64,000 bases of DNA from Phymatolithon calcareum (taxonomy: Eukaryota; Rhodophyta; Florideophyceae; Hapalidiales). Made by a program: the position numbers and the translations under genes. The DNA lies in NCBI GenBank assembly GCA_977006965.1, contig OZ345374.1, positions 62,001-126,000 of the forward strand, written 5' to 3'. The notes beneath the pieces were generated by a model. The model made no database searches and had not been told where the DNA came from. It saw only the letters and a list, made by a program, of their open reading frames with translations. The stretch's first letter is position 1; each line of letters opens with the position of its first letter. Of this stretch, positions 1 to 10,229 are shown piece after piece.

Positions 1-708
1 CTGGTCCAACCTTCTGATTGGCCCATATTTTGTGCTCTTCCAGACCATCTTGTCAACTTCTTCTGCACTACTACCTGCACTATGAACGAGGTCGACACGG
101 TCAAGCGTGTCGAGCTTGCAAAGTGGCCATCCAATCTCCTTTCCTTATTCCGTGCCTTTGACGTTAACACACTCCTTGCCGCCGACGCCAGCTTTCACGG
201 TGTCTATGTCGCCAAGTCACGCATTCCTGGTGCGGATAATGGAGTTTTCGCTCTCCAACGCATTGCACCATTTACCGTCATTGGCTGGTGCAGCGGTACT
301 ATTGTCCATAAGAACATCACAAAAAGCAAGCATATTGCACGTCTTGATGGTTCTATGTATGGTCGAGACGAATTAGGATGCACGGTTGACAGATTCTGAA
401 CGTACGCTATGCGACTGCCAAACATGAATCCTGAAAACACTTCTCCTCGCCTGCAGGGAAAGGAGGTATTCGCGGTGCCCCCTCCTTACTGTGTTGCCGC
501 GTATATCAACGACAAAAAGAAGATTCAGAACGGTCTTGAAGCGGACAACGCTATCATTCGACATGCAAACGCACAGTTCGAACACAGAAGTCTTCTTTTT
601 GATTTTCCTACTTTCACGAACTCGTACTTCGTTTTCGTTACAGCAATCACGAGTATCGAGAAAGGTGAAGAAGTACTTGTCAACTACGGCAAGCAGTACT
701 GGCGTTAG
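1..708 (+). pseudogene. SET-domain protein, 5' end outside window, one in-frame TGA
   Basis: Seen: one frame is open from base 1 to a TAG at 706-708, interrupted only by a TGA at 397-399. The N-half carries a SET-like start (GVFALQRIAPFTVIGWCSG, then TIVHKN). The C-half carries AYIND, NAQF and the closing VFVTAITSIEKGEEVLVNYG followed by QYW. This is the usual SET order of G-x-G-like strand, N-containing motif and GEE-YG motif. SET domains transfer methyl groups from SAM to protein lysines. The segment before SET (LPDHLVNFF near 37-63, then WPSNL) aligns with LPRHIVQFL and WPISL in the methyltransferase-SET protein at 23224-26071, so this is probably a second copy of that family. The TGA sits in DRF-stop-TYAM; TGG to TGA is one plausible origin (inference). 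The first ATG in frame is at 82, but the open frame upstream suggests the gene starts outside the window. Confidence 0.7.
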
Positions 709-1087
709 TTTCCAGATATTGGGACTTGAAAGTTTTCTTCCTACTCTAGATGCTATGCGTTGAATGGTATAGATTCAGTAAACGCTTCGACTTGAGATTG
801 TTTTTATATGCTGTGTCTTGTAGACGAAAAGACTGTTTAGTACAATAGTGAAGGAGAAAGCGTAGAAAGCGGAGTGCTGGTGGCTGGCGATTGGTGGGTC
901 GCGATATGAGCGTATGAAAATTTATATTCTAGGTTAGAGATCTCAGATCTCCGATGTAGATTCGAAATTTTGAAATCTCATTATTTATTGAACTTTTCCG
1001 TTTTTCCGACCAATATTTCAAATTCTTAATTTCTTATTTCATATTTAAATTCTCAATTTTCCGCCGCTCCTTGTCATAGCTTTTCCC
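709..1087. other. Spacer upstream of the 1190 gene
   Basis: AT-rich intergenic sequence with no coding signal. It contains the first copy of the AGATCTCAGATCTC repeat (936-951), listed separately. Confidence 0.5.
936..951. repeat. AGATCTCAGATCTC dispersed repeat, copy 1
   Basis: AGAGATCTCAGATCTC, followed by a CGATGTAGA tail that resembles the tails of the two copies at 3242 and 3374. The three copies bracket the gene at 1190-2936. This could be a remnant of a short repeat or a shared regulatory site. Confidence 0.6.
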
Positions 1088-1094
1088 TATATAT
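1088..1094 (+). promoter_or_regulatory. TATA box of the 1190 gene
   Basis: TATATAT lies about 95 bases upstream of the ATG at 1190. It is followed by a strongly pyrimidine-rich leader (CCCCAACATC, CCACCTCACACC and similar), typical of expressed fungal and algal genes. Confidence 0.5.
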
Positions 1095-1189
1095 GTTCCC
1101 ACCACCCCATTGACTTTTCCCCAACATCTTTCCACCTCACACCCCCAAACTCCGTTATCCTGCGCTATCCTTCGCTCTCACACCTCATC

Positions 1190-2936
1190 ATGTTTGCCCA
1201 CTTGAAGGACCCCGCCGGGACTACCGCTCGCACTCCCGTAGTCATTATCGGCTACGAGGACCCTCTCTTCCGCAATGAGCTCAACGTACCTCCCTCTTCT
1301 CAGTTCTCGCGATGGGCTTCCGATGCAGAGCATTTCATCATGCCGCTCCGCGTACACGCTTTCAAGATCAAGACGAAGAATCCGTTTCGTATCGGAACGT
1401 GGTTCACTGGTATTCTCGGCGTCCTGAACAACGCGCTCATCATCAGCTCTCCAGCTTTTGAGGATACTGAGCTCGACATCACTACAAGCGAGTCGATGAA
1501 CAGGGAGCTCTTCACTCGTGCTCAAGTGCAAGGCCCTGTCCACTCAGTGCCGTTCATCGAGTTCAACCGCCCCGATGGCGCCGACTTTCACATCTACAAG
1601 ATAGTCTGGACGAGGCTGAACCACAAGACCGTCGAGAAAGGCGTTGCCGACAAGATTTGGATCGGCTCTTTGCTCATGCAACATGCCGTACCAACAACTC
1701 TGGCTGTAAACGCGCTATACTGGTATTCCCTATCGCCGGGCTTATTCCAACCTCTTGAGAAACTGGAAGGTCCAAAAATGAAAGTCCCCAGCCAAGTGAC
1801 CAATATGGTCTGTATCTGGTACCCGGAATACCGCCCTTCAAACCTCGTCTCATTCATGACTACTCTCTCCAACGTAAAGTTGAACAAGGACGACACCACC
1901 GCGTTCTTAAACATTCTACCTGTCGTGAGTGGGTTCCATCGCGCCAATATCTCCAATCATACCAATGTTGGTGGTATGGAAAAGGTCCTCATCACGTACG
2001 ACGACAACCCCCACAATCCCATGGCTGCAGACGCGTACATCGACGAGTCCGGTACGCGTGACTTGCCGAAAGCCTGGTTAGATCCTGCCCACGAGGACCG
2101 TTTTCGACTGTACACCTCACTACCGGCTTCTACTCTCGACAAATGCACGGGCTATGAGGCTTGGGGATTTGAGGGAATGAACTTGATGAACTGGGCTTTT
2201 GTTCTCCCCTACACTAAAGCCGAGAACACTCCATCCGCCTACGGCCCTGTCCGTTCTGCTGTTCCGTCAAAGACCGCCCCCAGCGCGCTCTTCACTCCCA
2301 TCCTTCTCGAGAAAGGTGACCCTCCGCCGTGTGTCAAACGGTCTTCTCCGGGATTCTCTCCAGTGCGAGCGTGGACTCTTGAACTTCGACAGCTACAAAA
2401 CTCAGGCTCTCTTTCCGTCTGAGCTCGTTATTCCCGAGTCGTCTTCAGCTCAATCTGAAGACAAAAACAAGCCTCGCGTTACCAGGGGAAAGCAAGTTGT
2501 CCGTAGTAAGACTTCCACACCCCCTCCGGAGTCCAGTCCAGGCAGTCCAGGCAGTCCAAAGGTGACCATATCTTCTCCGGTTGCACCAGGGACTCCTCCT
2601 ACTCCCAAACAAATGACCTTGAAAAAGCCCACTTGCTCCACTGCCATGAAGCTAAAGGACACTCCTGAGAACAGCGAGAGCGAGAATGACAGCGGTGAAG
2701 ACGAAAGTAGCAGCGAAGATGAAGCTACCGCTACTATTGTCAAAGTCAAAAAGGAGGTCGACAGTGGAACGTCTAACAAGTCCAAGGACTCGGCGCCAAA
2801 TTCCTCCAAAGCAAGTGCTCCGGGGTCCTCGAAAGACATTCCCTCGGAGACCTCTTCTCCTCGCCCTCAAAAAGCTGAAAAGAGGAAAGCATCCGGAGGT
2901 GATGGGAAAGACAGGCGCACGAAGCAGAAAAAATAG
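1190..2936 (+). CDS. Unknown protein with disordered basic C-terminus, one frameshift
   Basis: I do not recognise the family. ATG at 1190 follows a TATA box and CT-rich leader. The first frame reads about 375 residues with well-mixed folded-type sequence (for example VVIIGYEDPLF, GVLNNALIISSPAF). Near 2315 (LLEK then VTLRRVSNG) the coding signal moves to another frame, which runs to TAG at 2934-2936. Dropping one G at about 2315 would join both parts into roughly 580 residues. The C-terminal 200 residues are Ser/Pro/Glu-rich, with an acidic patch (SENDSGEDESSSEDE) and a lysine-rich end (KRKASGGDGKDRRTKQKK) that looks like a nuclear localisation signal. Third codon positions are C-rich, unlike the transposon remnants. 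An AATAAA lies at 3069-3074. The shift may be a real mutation, a sequencing error or, less likely, a small intron. Confidence 0.6.
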
Positions 2937-3068
2937 AACACATCATCATCATCCAAAGTCTGCGTCTCTTCTCTATCTACAGTAATCTTTCTCCTCATTT
3001 TGCTTTCTGTGCCAAGATGCGACCATTCCGTTAGCACTGTCTGTCACCAATAGAGCTGCATTTGTTTC

Positions 3069-3074
3069 AATAAA
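3069..3074 (+). promoter_or_regulatory. Polyadenylation signal of the 1190 gene
   Basis: AATAAA about 130 bases downstream of the TAG at 2936. Confidence 0.4.
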
Positions 3075-3241
3075 TTTGATTTCATTCTACTCCTAATGAG
3101 AAAAAATACATTGTCGGGAAAAGGCACTTGCCTTCTGCTCTTCCATTATAAACTAGTTGTGCTCAGATATCCATATTGTAGTGTATTCGATGGGCGAAGG
3201 CGAAATTTTGGTTCACGCACATTCAAATTTGGATTCTCCGC

Positions 3242-3260
3242 CAGAGATCTCAGATCTCTG
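3242..3260. repeat. AGATCTCAGATCT repeat, copy 2 (perfect inverted repeat)
   Basis: CAGAGATCTCAGATCTCTG is a perfect inverted repeat with 9-base arms and one central C. It is preceded by GATTCTCCGC and followed by CCGTAGAG, both partly shared with copy 3. Confidence 0.7.
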
Positions 3261-3373
3261 CCGTAGAGACTAAATTTATCACACTTTTTAATATCTTACG
3301 TTTCAGTTCTACAACATCAACGTTCGTCTCATACTTTCCCATATTACAATTGTCATACTTTTAGGTTCTACAC

Positions 3374-3391
3374 CAGAGATCTCAGATCTCT
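3374..3391. repeat. AGATCTCAGATCT repeat, copy 3
   Basis: CAGAGATCTCAGATCTCT, preceded by GGTTCTACAC and followed by CACGTAAAG. It lies 132 bases after copy 2 and about 115 bases beyond the 3' end of the minus-strand RecQ-like gene. Confidence 0.65.
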
Positions 3392-3478
3392 CACGTAAAG
3401 TAAACAATTTCTTATCATATTACTCAAAACTACTAAACTACCAATTCACACATATTCATGGAAACATTTCCAATCACA

Positions 3479-3484
3479 TTTATT
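3479..3484 (-). promoter_or_regulatory. Polyadenylation signal of RecQ-like copy A
   Basis: TTTATT on the plus strand reads AATAAA on the minus strand, about 24 bases past the TGA stop at 3508-3510. Confidence 0.35.
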
Positions 3485-3507
3485 ACAATTGCTTTCCTAT
3501 TCTCTAT

Positions 3508-6500
3508 TCAAATATCAAAGTACTTCAGCTTCAAATACTTGTGCGCCCATTCCATAGCTTCGAATATTCCTGCATGATCTTCAACGTTGTCGTTCACCAG
3601 CCAATCCGCAAACTCTGTCGCACTTCTAATCCTCTGTCTCCGCTCTATCGGCACAATCGCCAGCAGGGATTCTCGCGTTGCCGTATTTCGATAGAAAAGC
3701 ATCACAAACTTGGTGCACGCCTCGAAGGGACATGCTAATGCTCTCCCAAATTCACTAGGCCAGTGAATATTCAGCCCATTTACCCCTTCAATAAAGCATC
3801 GACGGCAACGTGTCTTTCCTGTCCCTTGAACAGATGGTAGTACTTTGCAGTCCTTAACGCGATGCTCCGGCTGCAAACACCGCACGCATACCAACTTGAT
3901 TTGACGGCACGATGCCAAATTACACGTCTGCACATTCCCGCGCACAAGCGTTGCATATTCTTTCGGATGAAACATATAGTCTCTAGAGGTGCAAGCGTCG
4001 AAGAGGCACGCCGCACAATACTTTGACATTTCCTTTCCCCACTTCCTCATTCGAATAGTCTGCTCCTCCGACTCACGCTGTGCCAGTGCTCGCTTCTCAT
4101 GAGCACGCTCCAGCTCAGTCTCCGACGGACGCTTGCTTCCAGAGACGGTCACAGATCTGCATCCCAGCGCTCGTTCTCTTGATTCGCCCGCTCTTTGCCT
4201 GCACACGTCGCAAGCCTCAGTCCCGTTCCCCCGCTCCATGCATGTAGGGTACTGTTCCAATCCTTCCATTGTTTCCTCGATGCCAACTCGCCTGCACCGT
4301 GACTTGTTCCTGGCCCACTCTTCAAAGTTTCCTGCTCCTTCAAGTGGCTCTGTCACGTTCCCTGCTGACGCTCGAGTTAAATGACCACCATTGAACAGAA
4401 CGGTAACATATGCCGCCTTCCCATCTCGACCTCCACGACCGCACGCTTGCCACAACTCGATCAATGATCTTGACCCTCCCGCAATAATAACGCTGCGGAC
4501 GTCAGGCGCATCTGTACCAGTAGAGAATCCATCTGTCGCCACCATAACAGTAAGCTTGTCCGGCTTGGCTAGCTTCCACATCGATTGTGATTCATTCCGA
4601 TGCTCCGTCTTCATCTTGCTGTGGTACATCAGCACATTTATGTGCTTATACTTTTGCCTCTTCAACGTTTCCACAACGAGATGCACGTCCGCTATCGTTA
4701 GGCACACAATCAAACACTTGGCTCCGAATTCCTTGCGCTTCTCTATCAATGCCGCTCGTCGAGCTCTTGCAGACGCAAGGCGGACTTGAATCACAATTCC
4801 CTTCTTCAGCGTGTCCATCTTGCTGCCTTCGAGATCCAGAACATTAATTACAAGATTCGGTCGACAAGGGTCACCTCGGATAACTTCCAGACCATCTCGT
4901 TCGACTCCACAAATACGTGCAATGCGCACAAGCATCGTCTCTGGTGCAGTCGCCGTTAGCAGTACCCGCTGTCCTTTCCATCCCACTGCTCCCACCGTCT
5001 GCAATCGCACCATGCACTCCCGGTATTCACGTGAAAACAGAGGTATGTGCGCCTCGTCAATGACAATACGGTTCAAATTGCCTGCTTGACTCAAACGATT
5101 CAAAACTCCACTCAACTCCGATAGTCCAATCTCCTCCGGCGCAACGAGAAGTACATTTCCAAGTCCATGCACTTCGTCCGCATACGACTCCGAACAATGC
5201 GCTGTAATACCGGCACGCTCCAAGCGTTCCTTCGTTTCCTGCCGAAGCGCTCTAAGAGGACATACCCACACCGTTACCCCGTGCTCGTACACAATCGGTC
5301 CCATCACAACTGCTGTCTTCCCGCATCCAGTCGACAGGACAACGGCAACATCACTCCGATTCTCAGCAATCGCCTCCATGGCCTTTCGCTGCTCGTCCGA
5401 CCGAAATTCGGCTTGTGGATCCCTCGTCACCTTTCGAAGTGCTTGAAGAGCTTCGAATCCATGCCTTCGTCTAGATGAAATCCCTGTCGGCTCCATGCTC
5501 ACGTCATATTGCACAGTTTCTGACGCCTCTTCCTCGAAATCAAGTCGACGACACACACTTTGAGGGGTAATGCCCTGAGACCCGAGTCGCTGGAGAACAA
5601 GGCTCGCTATAGACTCCGACATACTCCTCATCACTGCCGGGCTCATGCGTTCATTTCCACTTGCGATCGTCTGACACCCGGACTGGCCATTCGACACCTC
5701 CGGCGCTTCAATCGGTACGCCGAACTGTCCATTGCACACCTCCGCAGTTCCATCCTCCATCTTCCGCAGTCCAAGGTCTTGGTGCCACTCGTACGATGCC
5801 TGGCGAAACAAGTCCATCTTTTCCTCAGTAGCTCCAGCGGACAGCTCTCCTAGCCGGCCCGTCTGCGCGTAGCTTAATCGCGCCGTACGCATCGAATGTC
5901 CGGCTTGCAATATGCTTGCTTCGAATGTCCCGTCCAAAGTCTCGTCGTCTTCAAACTCATCCTCACCGGTCCCCATCCGGTAGCATCGCCCCATCGCTGA
6001 CTTTGCTCCTCGCTCCTTCGCATAACCTCTTTGCCAATGCCGGTACAAAGAGAATGTGAATTCAATTTCGTATTGAGCAAACACACGCCCTATCTCGCGG
6101 GCCACGTCCTCAGCCTCCATCGTCCCTAAACAAACACTGTTTCGAACCAGTGATCGCTTCCGGAGCAGCTGCTCCCCTTCCAAACCGACCGGTACGGGTA
6201 CTGACTCGTCTTCTATCCCCGCATGTGCAACGATAACTGGATGCAACAACAAGAAAAACGCTTTAAAGAGAAACGAAGTCTCCTTGTCCAGGTGCCGGGA
6301 AATAAAGCTCATTGCACCTCGAAGTATTGCTCGCATCTTTTGAATCGTCGGAATAATCATGATTTCGTGCACAACAAAAAAGAATGCGCGCTTCTTACTG
6401 TGTGTATTCCGCAGCGACATGCTCCCAAGCTCGGTTCCGCGGCTTGGCGCTCCACCGGACAAATGAATAGTGCACAGCAAGAGTGGCACGAGGTCTTTCG

Positions 6501-7842
6501 CAGCCTGGCACTATGCCTCGAGGTCACAATCCGCTATATCTGCCACAACATTCAACTGCATCCATGTAGTGCATTGCCCGACAATTGCTGCATTTGGCAC
6601 GTCTGCTAGAGCCCAGTACCCCGGCGTCGTTTTCTCCACATCATCCACCATCCTGTCACAAGATACTCGAAAATCATTAGGAAGCTCCTTCGATTTCAGC
6701 AAAACCTCAAAGATCTTCTTCCGTAGATCTGCCTGCATATTAAGGACAGCGGATCCAAGCTTGACTCCACTTAGCTCAATTCCCCGAACCATTCCACAGT
6801 GTTCGTGAGTGGGACTCTTCCTGTACCTGTTCTCAACAACCTCTTCCGCTCGCACGGTCGCGCATATCGACCGCAAGTCAACAAAAACGGATATTCCGGC
6901 CTTGGCCTCCGGTCCCAGCACCCTTTCCACAGTCTCTTCCACCTCGGCTGTCATCGCTTCTTCCGAGTACTTTCGAATCTCTAGCAGAGCACAGCATGAC
7001 CCTGCATAGAGAATAGCCGAAATTATCGGAGACAGTTGGTTTCCTTTCTTAAAAAAGAGCTTGTCCACACTGTCTCCAGCAACACAGAGACATGCAGCAA
7101 CGGCAGACGCGAAAAGTCTAGTGCTTCCACGACCAATACTGCTCTCCTGAAAGAGCACTGCATAGAGTAAGCGATGCACCTTCTCTTGTACAGCTTCACG
7201 GTCCGCGTCAGGCCCGCATGCACATATCAGCTGCTCCGCTGCCATGCATTGCTCCACTGACATGGTGATCTTAGGGTACTTGACTCGGTCAAGGTACACA
7301 CGGCACGCCACGAGGAAAATCATGCGTGCATTTCTCGCATACCTCTCCACGGTGCTGTTTCCACCCCTGTCGTTCGGGAGAAATCGAAATCTATTTTTCT
7401 TATCCAGAGTACCACTTGTTCCAATGGTCAACAATGTCGACCGAAAGCTGTCAATTTCTTCAAAAAGCTCTCGAGCTTCCACAAACAGGCCTTCCAGAGA
7501 GTCCGACAGATGATTTGCAACGGACAAAAGGCGTGCATCATCGCTTGTGGTGGGAAAGCGGACAAGTGACCAAGCATCTTCCATTTCAAGACCTTGACTA
7601 TCCAGGCGTTCTTGACATTGCGCAAGGCTCACAAAACTGCTTTTTTCGCGATCGCTAGCAGCACGAATATGAGACCCCGGAACTTGTCCAGGATCATAGG
7701 TAGCAACGGCATGCATCAGTCTCTCAGAGAACACTATGGACTCCTCATTCTCTTCGGTCGTCGACACCAAAAATAGTTTCTTCGACGCCTTCTTACGCGA
7801 TAACGACTGACAGCGTACGGGCTCTAGACTTCTGCTAGTCAT
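3508..7842 (-). pseudogene. Telomere-linked RecQ-like helicase, copy A (one in-frame TAG)
   Basis: ATG at 7842 opens one frame to TGA at 3508-3510, about 1443 residues, broken only by TAG at 6511-6513. Family knowledge: subtelomeric TLH/RecQ-like genes of fungi carry an (H)xxGGxPxRGxEL module before a RecQ-type SF2 helicase. Seen here: HLSGGAPSRGTEL just after the TAG; Walker A STGCGKT (about residue 840); DEAH; LLTATAP; motif V ATDGFSTGTDAPDV; motif VI QACGRGGRDGK. A Cys-rich tail follows (CDVCRQ, CAACLFDAC, CVRCLQPEHRVKDC, CRRC, CPFEAC), probably zinc-binding. Aligning with copy B over 42 positions puts the TAG exactly on a Trp (TGG), so it is a nonsense mutation and not an intron. The expected role is a 3'-5' DNA helicase of a repeated or mobile element. 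All helicase motifs survive, so copy A is young or recently broken. Confidence 0.85.
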
Positions 7843-8264
7843 TATTGAAATCGATGTATTGTGATCTTCCTTGCCGTGTAAACGAATTTTTTAACAGATA
7901 TAGCGAGGAAGTCACATAGCGGACACTTAAAAGCCAATACGACTGGTAAACCTTCTATACGTGGAAGTTCTCCGTGACTTGTACCGCCTTGCCGGTATGC
8001 TAGACGGAGCGGGTGCGACATTTTGAAATCAGCCGAGCAGTTTAGTGCACAATGCCACAGATGGAGCGATTCTGCAGATGAGAGGCCATGCCCGCTTCGC
8101 TTCAGATGCTGCAAGAATGATTTCTTGTTGCATGGGATCTCAATCCCGCAAGTCTCCGGTCTCGAATAAATGAACGATGCCGTTGCCACACATGGTCGAA
8201 TATGGTTCTGAGCCAACGTTGACAAATCAGATTCACGCAGGTGGGCCATAACGCCACCCTCCAT
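7842..8264 (-). CDS. C2H2-like (DUF3505-type) zinc-finger ORF of RecQ-like copy A
   Basis: 140 residues from ATG at 8264. The sequence shows a C-x5-C pair with a following His pair (HLKRSGH), then IEGLPVVLAFKCPLCDFL. This is the usual layout of the zinc-finger module that precedes telomere-linked RecQ proteins in fungi (a first C/H cluster, then P-x-L-x-V-x-x-x-F-x-C-x-x-C). Its TAA stop overlaps the ATG of the helicase frame as TAATG, a -1 arrangement. This could mean stop-restart coupling, or a frameshift that split one ancestral protein. The last residues (KKFVYTARKITIHRF) lack the expected closing His pair, which favours the frameshift. Confidence 0.6.
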   Translation of the reverse strand: MEGGVMAHLRESDLSTLAQNHIRPCVATASFIYSRPETCGIEIPCNKKSFLQHLKRSGHGLSSAESLHLWHCALNCSADFKMSHPLRLAYRQGGTSHGELPRIEGLPVVLAFKCPLCDFLAISVKKFVYTARKITIHRFQ

Positions 8265-8589
8265 ATGGAGGTTGGGAGAAGATTGACAGGATGGTGTGCG
8301 AGCGTTATCGGGCAATCCTATCAGTTCGATAAGAGTGATCCCAACGAGCGCAATACAACCAATACTTTAAATCTCAATCGTCTTCAATATCGAGTATCTG
8401 TGCCACAACAAATAAAATCCGTAACGGATTCTTTTGCGACTCTTCTCGCACGTAATTACACAATAAAGATGGTCCAATGTCATTGGTCAAACAGATGCGA
8501 GCCCATGCTATTCTCGATGGCCGTTCAAATATCATTTTGACATACATTCCTTATTTTGGTCTAGGCTGTCAATTTAAATTTATAATCCT
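8265..8589. other. Spacer upstream of RecQ-like copy A
   Basis: No gene seen. It is AT-rich towards 8560-8600, where the foldback cluster begins. Confidence 0.4.
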
Positions 8590-8784
8590 ATTTTATATAT
8601 ATTTTTCGCCACACTCCACGGTTTTCTGCACACCAACTTCCCGTCCGCGCAGACTTACGCTCTTCATACCATTCGAATGGACTCATTGAGGTGAAGAGAA
8701 TGGTACTAAGCGCGAAACTCTGCGCAAACGGGAAGTTGATGCGAGGAAAACCGTGGAATCCCGTCAAAAATAAATAAAAATTAG
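8590..8784. repeat. Foldback (MITE-like) element 1
   Basis: The two halves are long imperfect inverted repeats. The left arm contains CCACGGTTTTCTGCACACC and CAACTTCCCGTCCGCGCAG. The reverse complement of the right arm reads CCACGGTTTTCCTCGCATC and CAACTTCCCGTTTGCGCAG. The arms extend into flanking T-rich sequence, and there is no coding capacity. It is related in sequence to foldback 2. Confidence 0.75.
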
Positions 8785-8814
8785 TATCTTACGACTGCTA
8801 TGCTATCATAAATT

Positions 8815-9025
8815 TAGATTCCTATTTTCTAATAATATTTGGGCGACATTTCCCGGGTTCTGGCGCACCATGTTTCCGTTCGCGCACACTTGCGCGCTTG
8901 GTATCGTTTGAAAGCTCTGATCAAGATGCGTCTCATGGTACCAAGCGTGTACGTCCGCGTGAACGGAAACGTGTGCACCAAATTCGCGCGACAGGAGAGA
9001 AAATATGTGAAAAATAGAATTGAGA
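8815..9025. repeat. Foldback (MITE-like) element 2, same family
   Basis: Inverted arms: the left has GTTTCCGTTCGCGCACAC then GCGCTTGGTATC. The right, reverse-complemented, has GTTTCCGTTCACGCGGAC then ACGCTTGGTACC. The same order of blocks (TTCCCGT/TTCCGTT, GCGCAGAC/GCGCACAC, ATACCATT/GGTATCGT) as foldback 1 makes the two elements relatives placed head to tail. Confidence 0.7.
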
Positions 9026-9076
9026 TCTGAGGGGACTGTGTAAGCAAGCAATTTATTTATGGGGCAAAAATCCAAG

Positions 9077-9268
9077 GTGGCCGGTATGGCGACGCAAAAA
9101 ATTAGTCAAATATAGCTTTGGCCGGTATGGCGCTGATTTACCCATGCGAATCCAAGCTCTATTCGCATACATGCTTATATGGCCTGGAAACCCATAAAAT
9201 CTCAGCGCCATTCCGGCCACTTTTCATGTAATACAATTACTTTTTGGCACGTGCGCCATACCGGCCTC
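9077..9268. repeat. Nested foldback with GGCCGGTATGGCG ends
   Basis: The outer arms GGCCGGTATGGCG (9079-9091) and its complement CGCCATACCGGCC (near 9254-9266) enclose an inner pair: GGCCGGTATGGCGCTGATTT (9120-9139) against the complement of AAATCTCAGCGCCATTCCGG (from 9198). The element is a double stem with no coding capacity. Confidence 0.7.
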
Positions 9269-9349
9269 CCGGAAACTATATTGGGGTTTCTCACAAAGGC
9301 GAATGCGCTTCCCGCCGGTTGCATGACCTCGACCACAGTACCGATAACT

Positions 9350-9560
9350 GGGCGTTTCGAGATGATGTCCACAACCACAGGGCAGATCAAGTTGTTGGGG
9401 TCACTTGGCTGGGAAGCAAATTTGTGAAACGGAGGGTGACCGATGCGCCTCGGCCTCACTGCCGATGGCAACGCCGCCGCACTATAGCACATGAGTCGAA
9501 CGCGTTTAAAAACGATGTCCGCAACCATAGGGCAGATCATGTTCTGGCGATCGCTTGGCA
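9350..9560. repeat. Degenerate direct repeat pair, about 150 bp apart
   Basis: The block GATGTCCACAACCACAGGGC at about 9361, with AGATCA and a later CACTTGGC, recurs at about 9512 as GATGTCCGCAACCATAGGGC with AGATCA and CGCTTGGC. This suggests a decayed tandem duplication. Confidence 0.55.
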
Positions 9561-9731
9561 CCGACACCTGCAACATCATCAATGCGCACTAAGCACCTGA
9601 GTCATCGCACGCAGACTATTACTAAGTCCGCCTGAACTGTAGGTCATAACTCCCAGTGTACTCATGCATGCCGCTTCTACATGGCATTCCTGTTTTATGA
9701 GTCTTCAATTCTTTTCATCTTGTCGTGTTTC

Positions 9732-10031
9732 TTATATTCGGCTGATGGCAGCGGATCGCAGACAATTTGATTGCAGACACCGATTGCAGATATCGTCTTT
9801 CCCTATCGCCAGTCTTTGCACCGCCGCAACGTCCTCATTGCTCCCCGCACGCTCGGCCCGGTCCCTTAATTCACGAATATCAATCCTGGCCTTTACGCAA
9901 ACGTTCCGCCACCTCCACCGCTTCCGACGTTTCCACCGGGCTCTCCAACCTTTCGGCGACGCGCCACACCCGCTACACCGGTTAGCGCGAACAGTCCATT
10001 TTTTCTTGTTCCTCGTAGACGACTCGCTCAT
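9732..10031 (-). CDS. Small Arg/Lys/Trp-rich ORF, unknown
   Basis: About 99 residues from ATG at 10031 (MSESSTRNKKKWTVR). It is very basic in the middle (WKRRKRWRWRNVCVKAR) with two Cys pairs (CSGCG and CNRCLQSNC) that could bind zinc. I do not recognise it. It may be the start of a decayed transposon protein. The neighbours are all repeats. Confidence 0.25.
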   Translation of the reverse strand: MSESSTRNKKKWTVRANRCSGCGASPKGWRARWKRRKRWRWRNVCVKARIDIRELRDRAERAGSNEDVAAVQRLAIGKDDICNRCLQSNCLRSAAISRI

Positions 10032-10229
10032 CAGCACCGACCACTTTCTGCACGGGATGAGTGGCCACGACCAGCTTGCCCGGAATTTTGCGCTTTCTAC
10101 CGGCCTCTCAGTCTGCGGGTCCGGGATCCATCGGTGCGGAAGCAAATGCCACAAATCGGAAGGCGAGCGATGTAGCCTCGGTAGTAAAGCTGTCGGGTAA
10201 TACGCCGCTGAATCACTAATCCAACGCAA

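Noticed and set aside
6480-6600. An intron spanning the TAG at 6511
   Set aside because: Gap-free alignment with copy B across the site shows the bases around it are coding and the TAG replaces Trp.
7842-8264. Unrelated separate gene upstream of the RecQ-like frame
   Set aside because: The order of Cys/His motifs matches the zinc-finger module normally preceding this helicase family, so it belongs to the same element.
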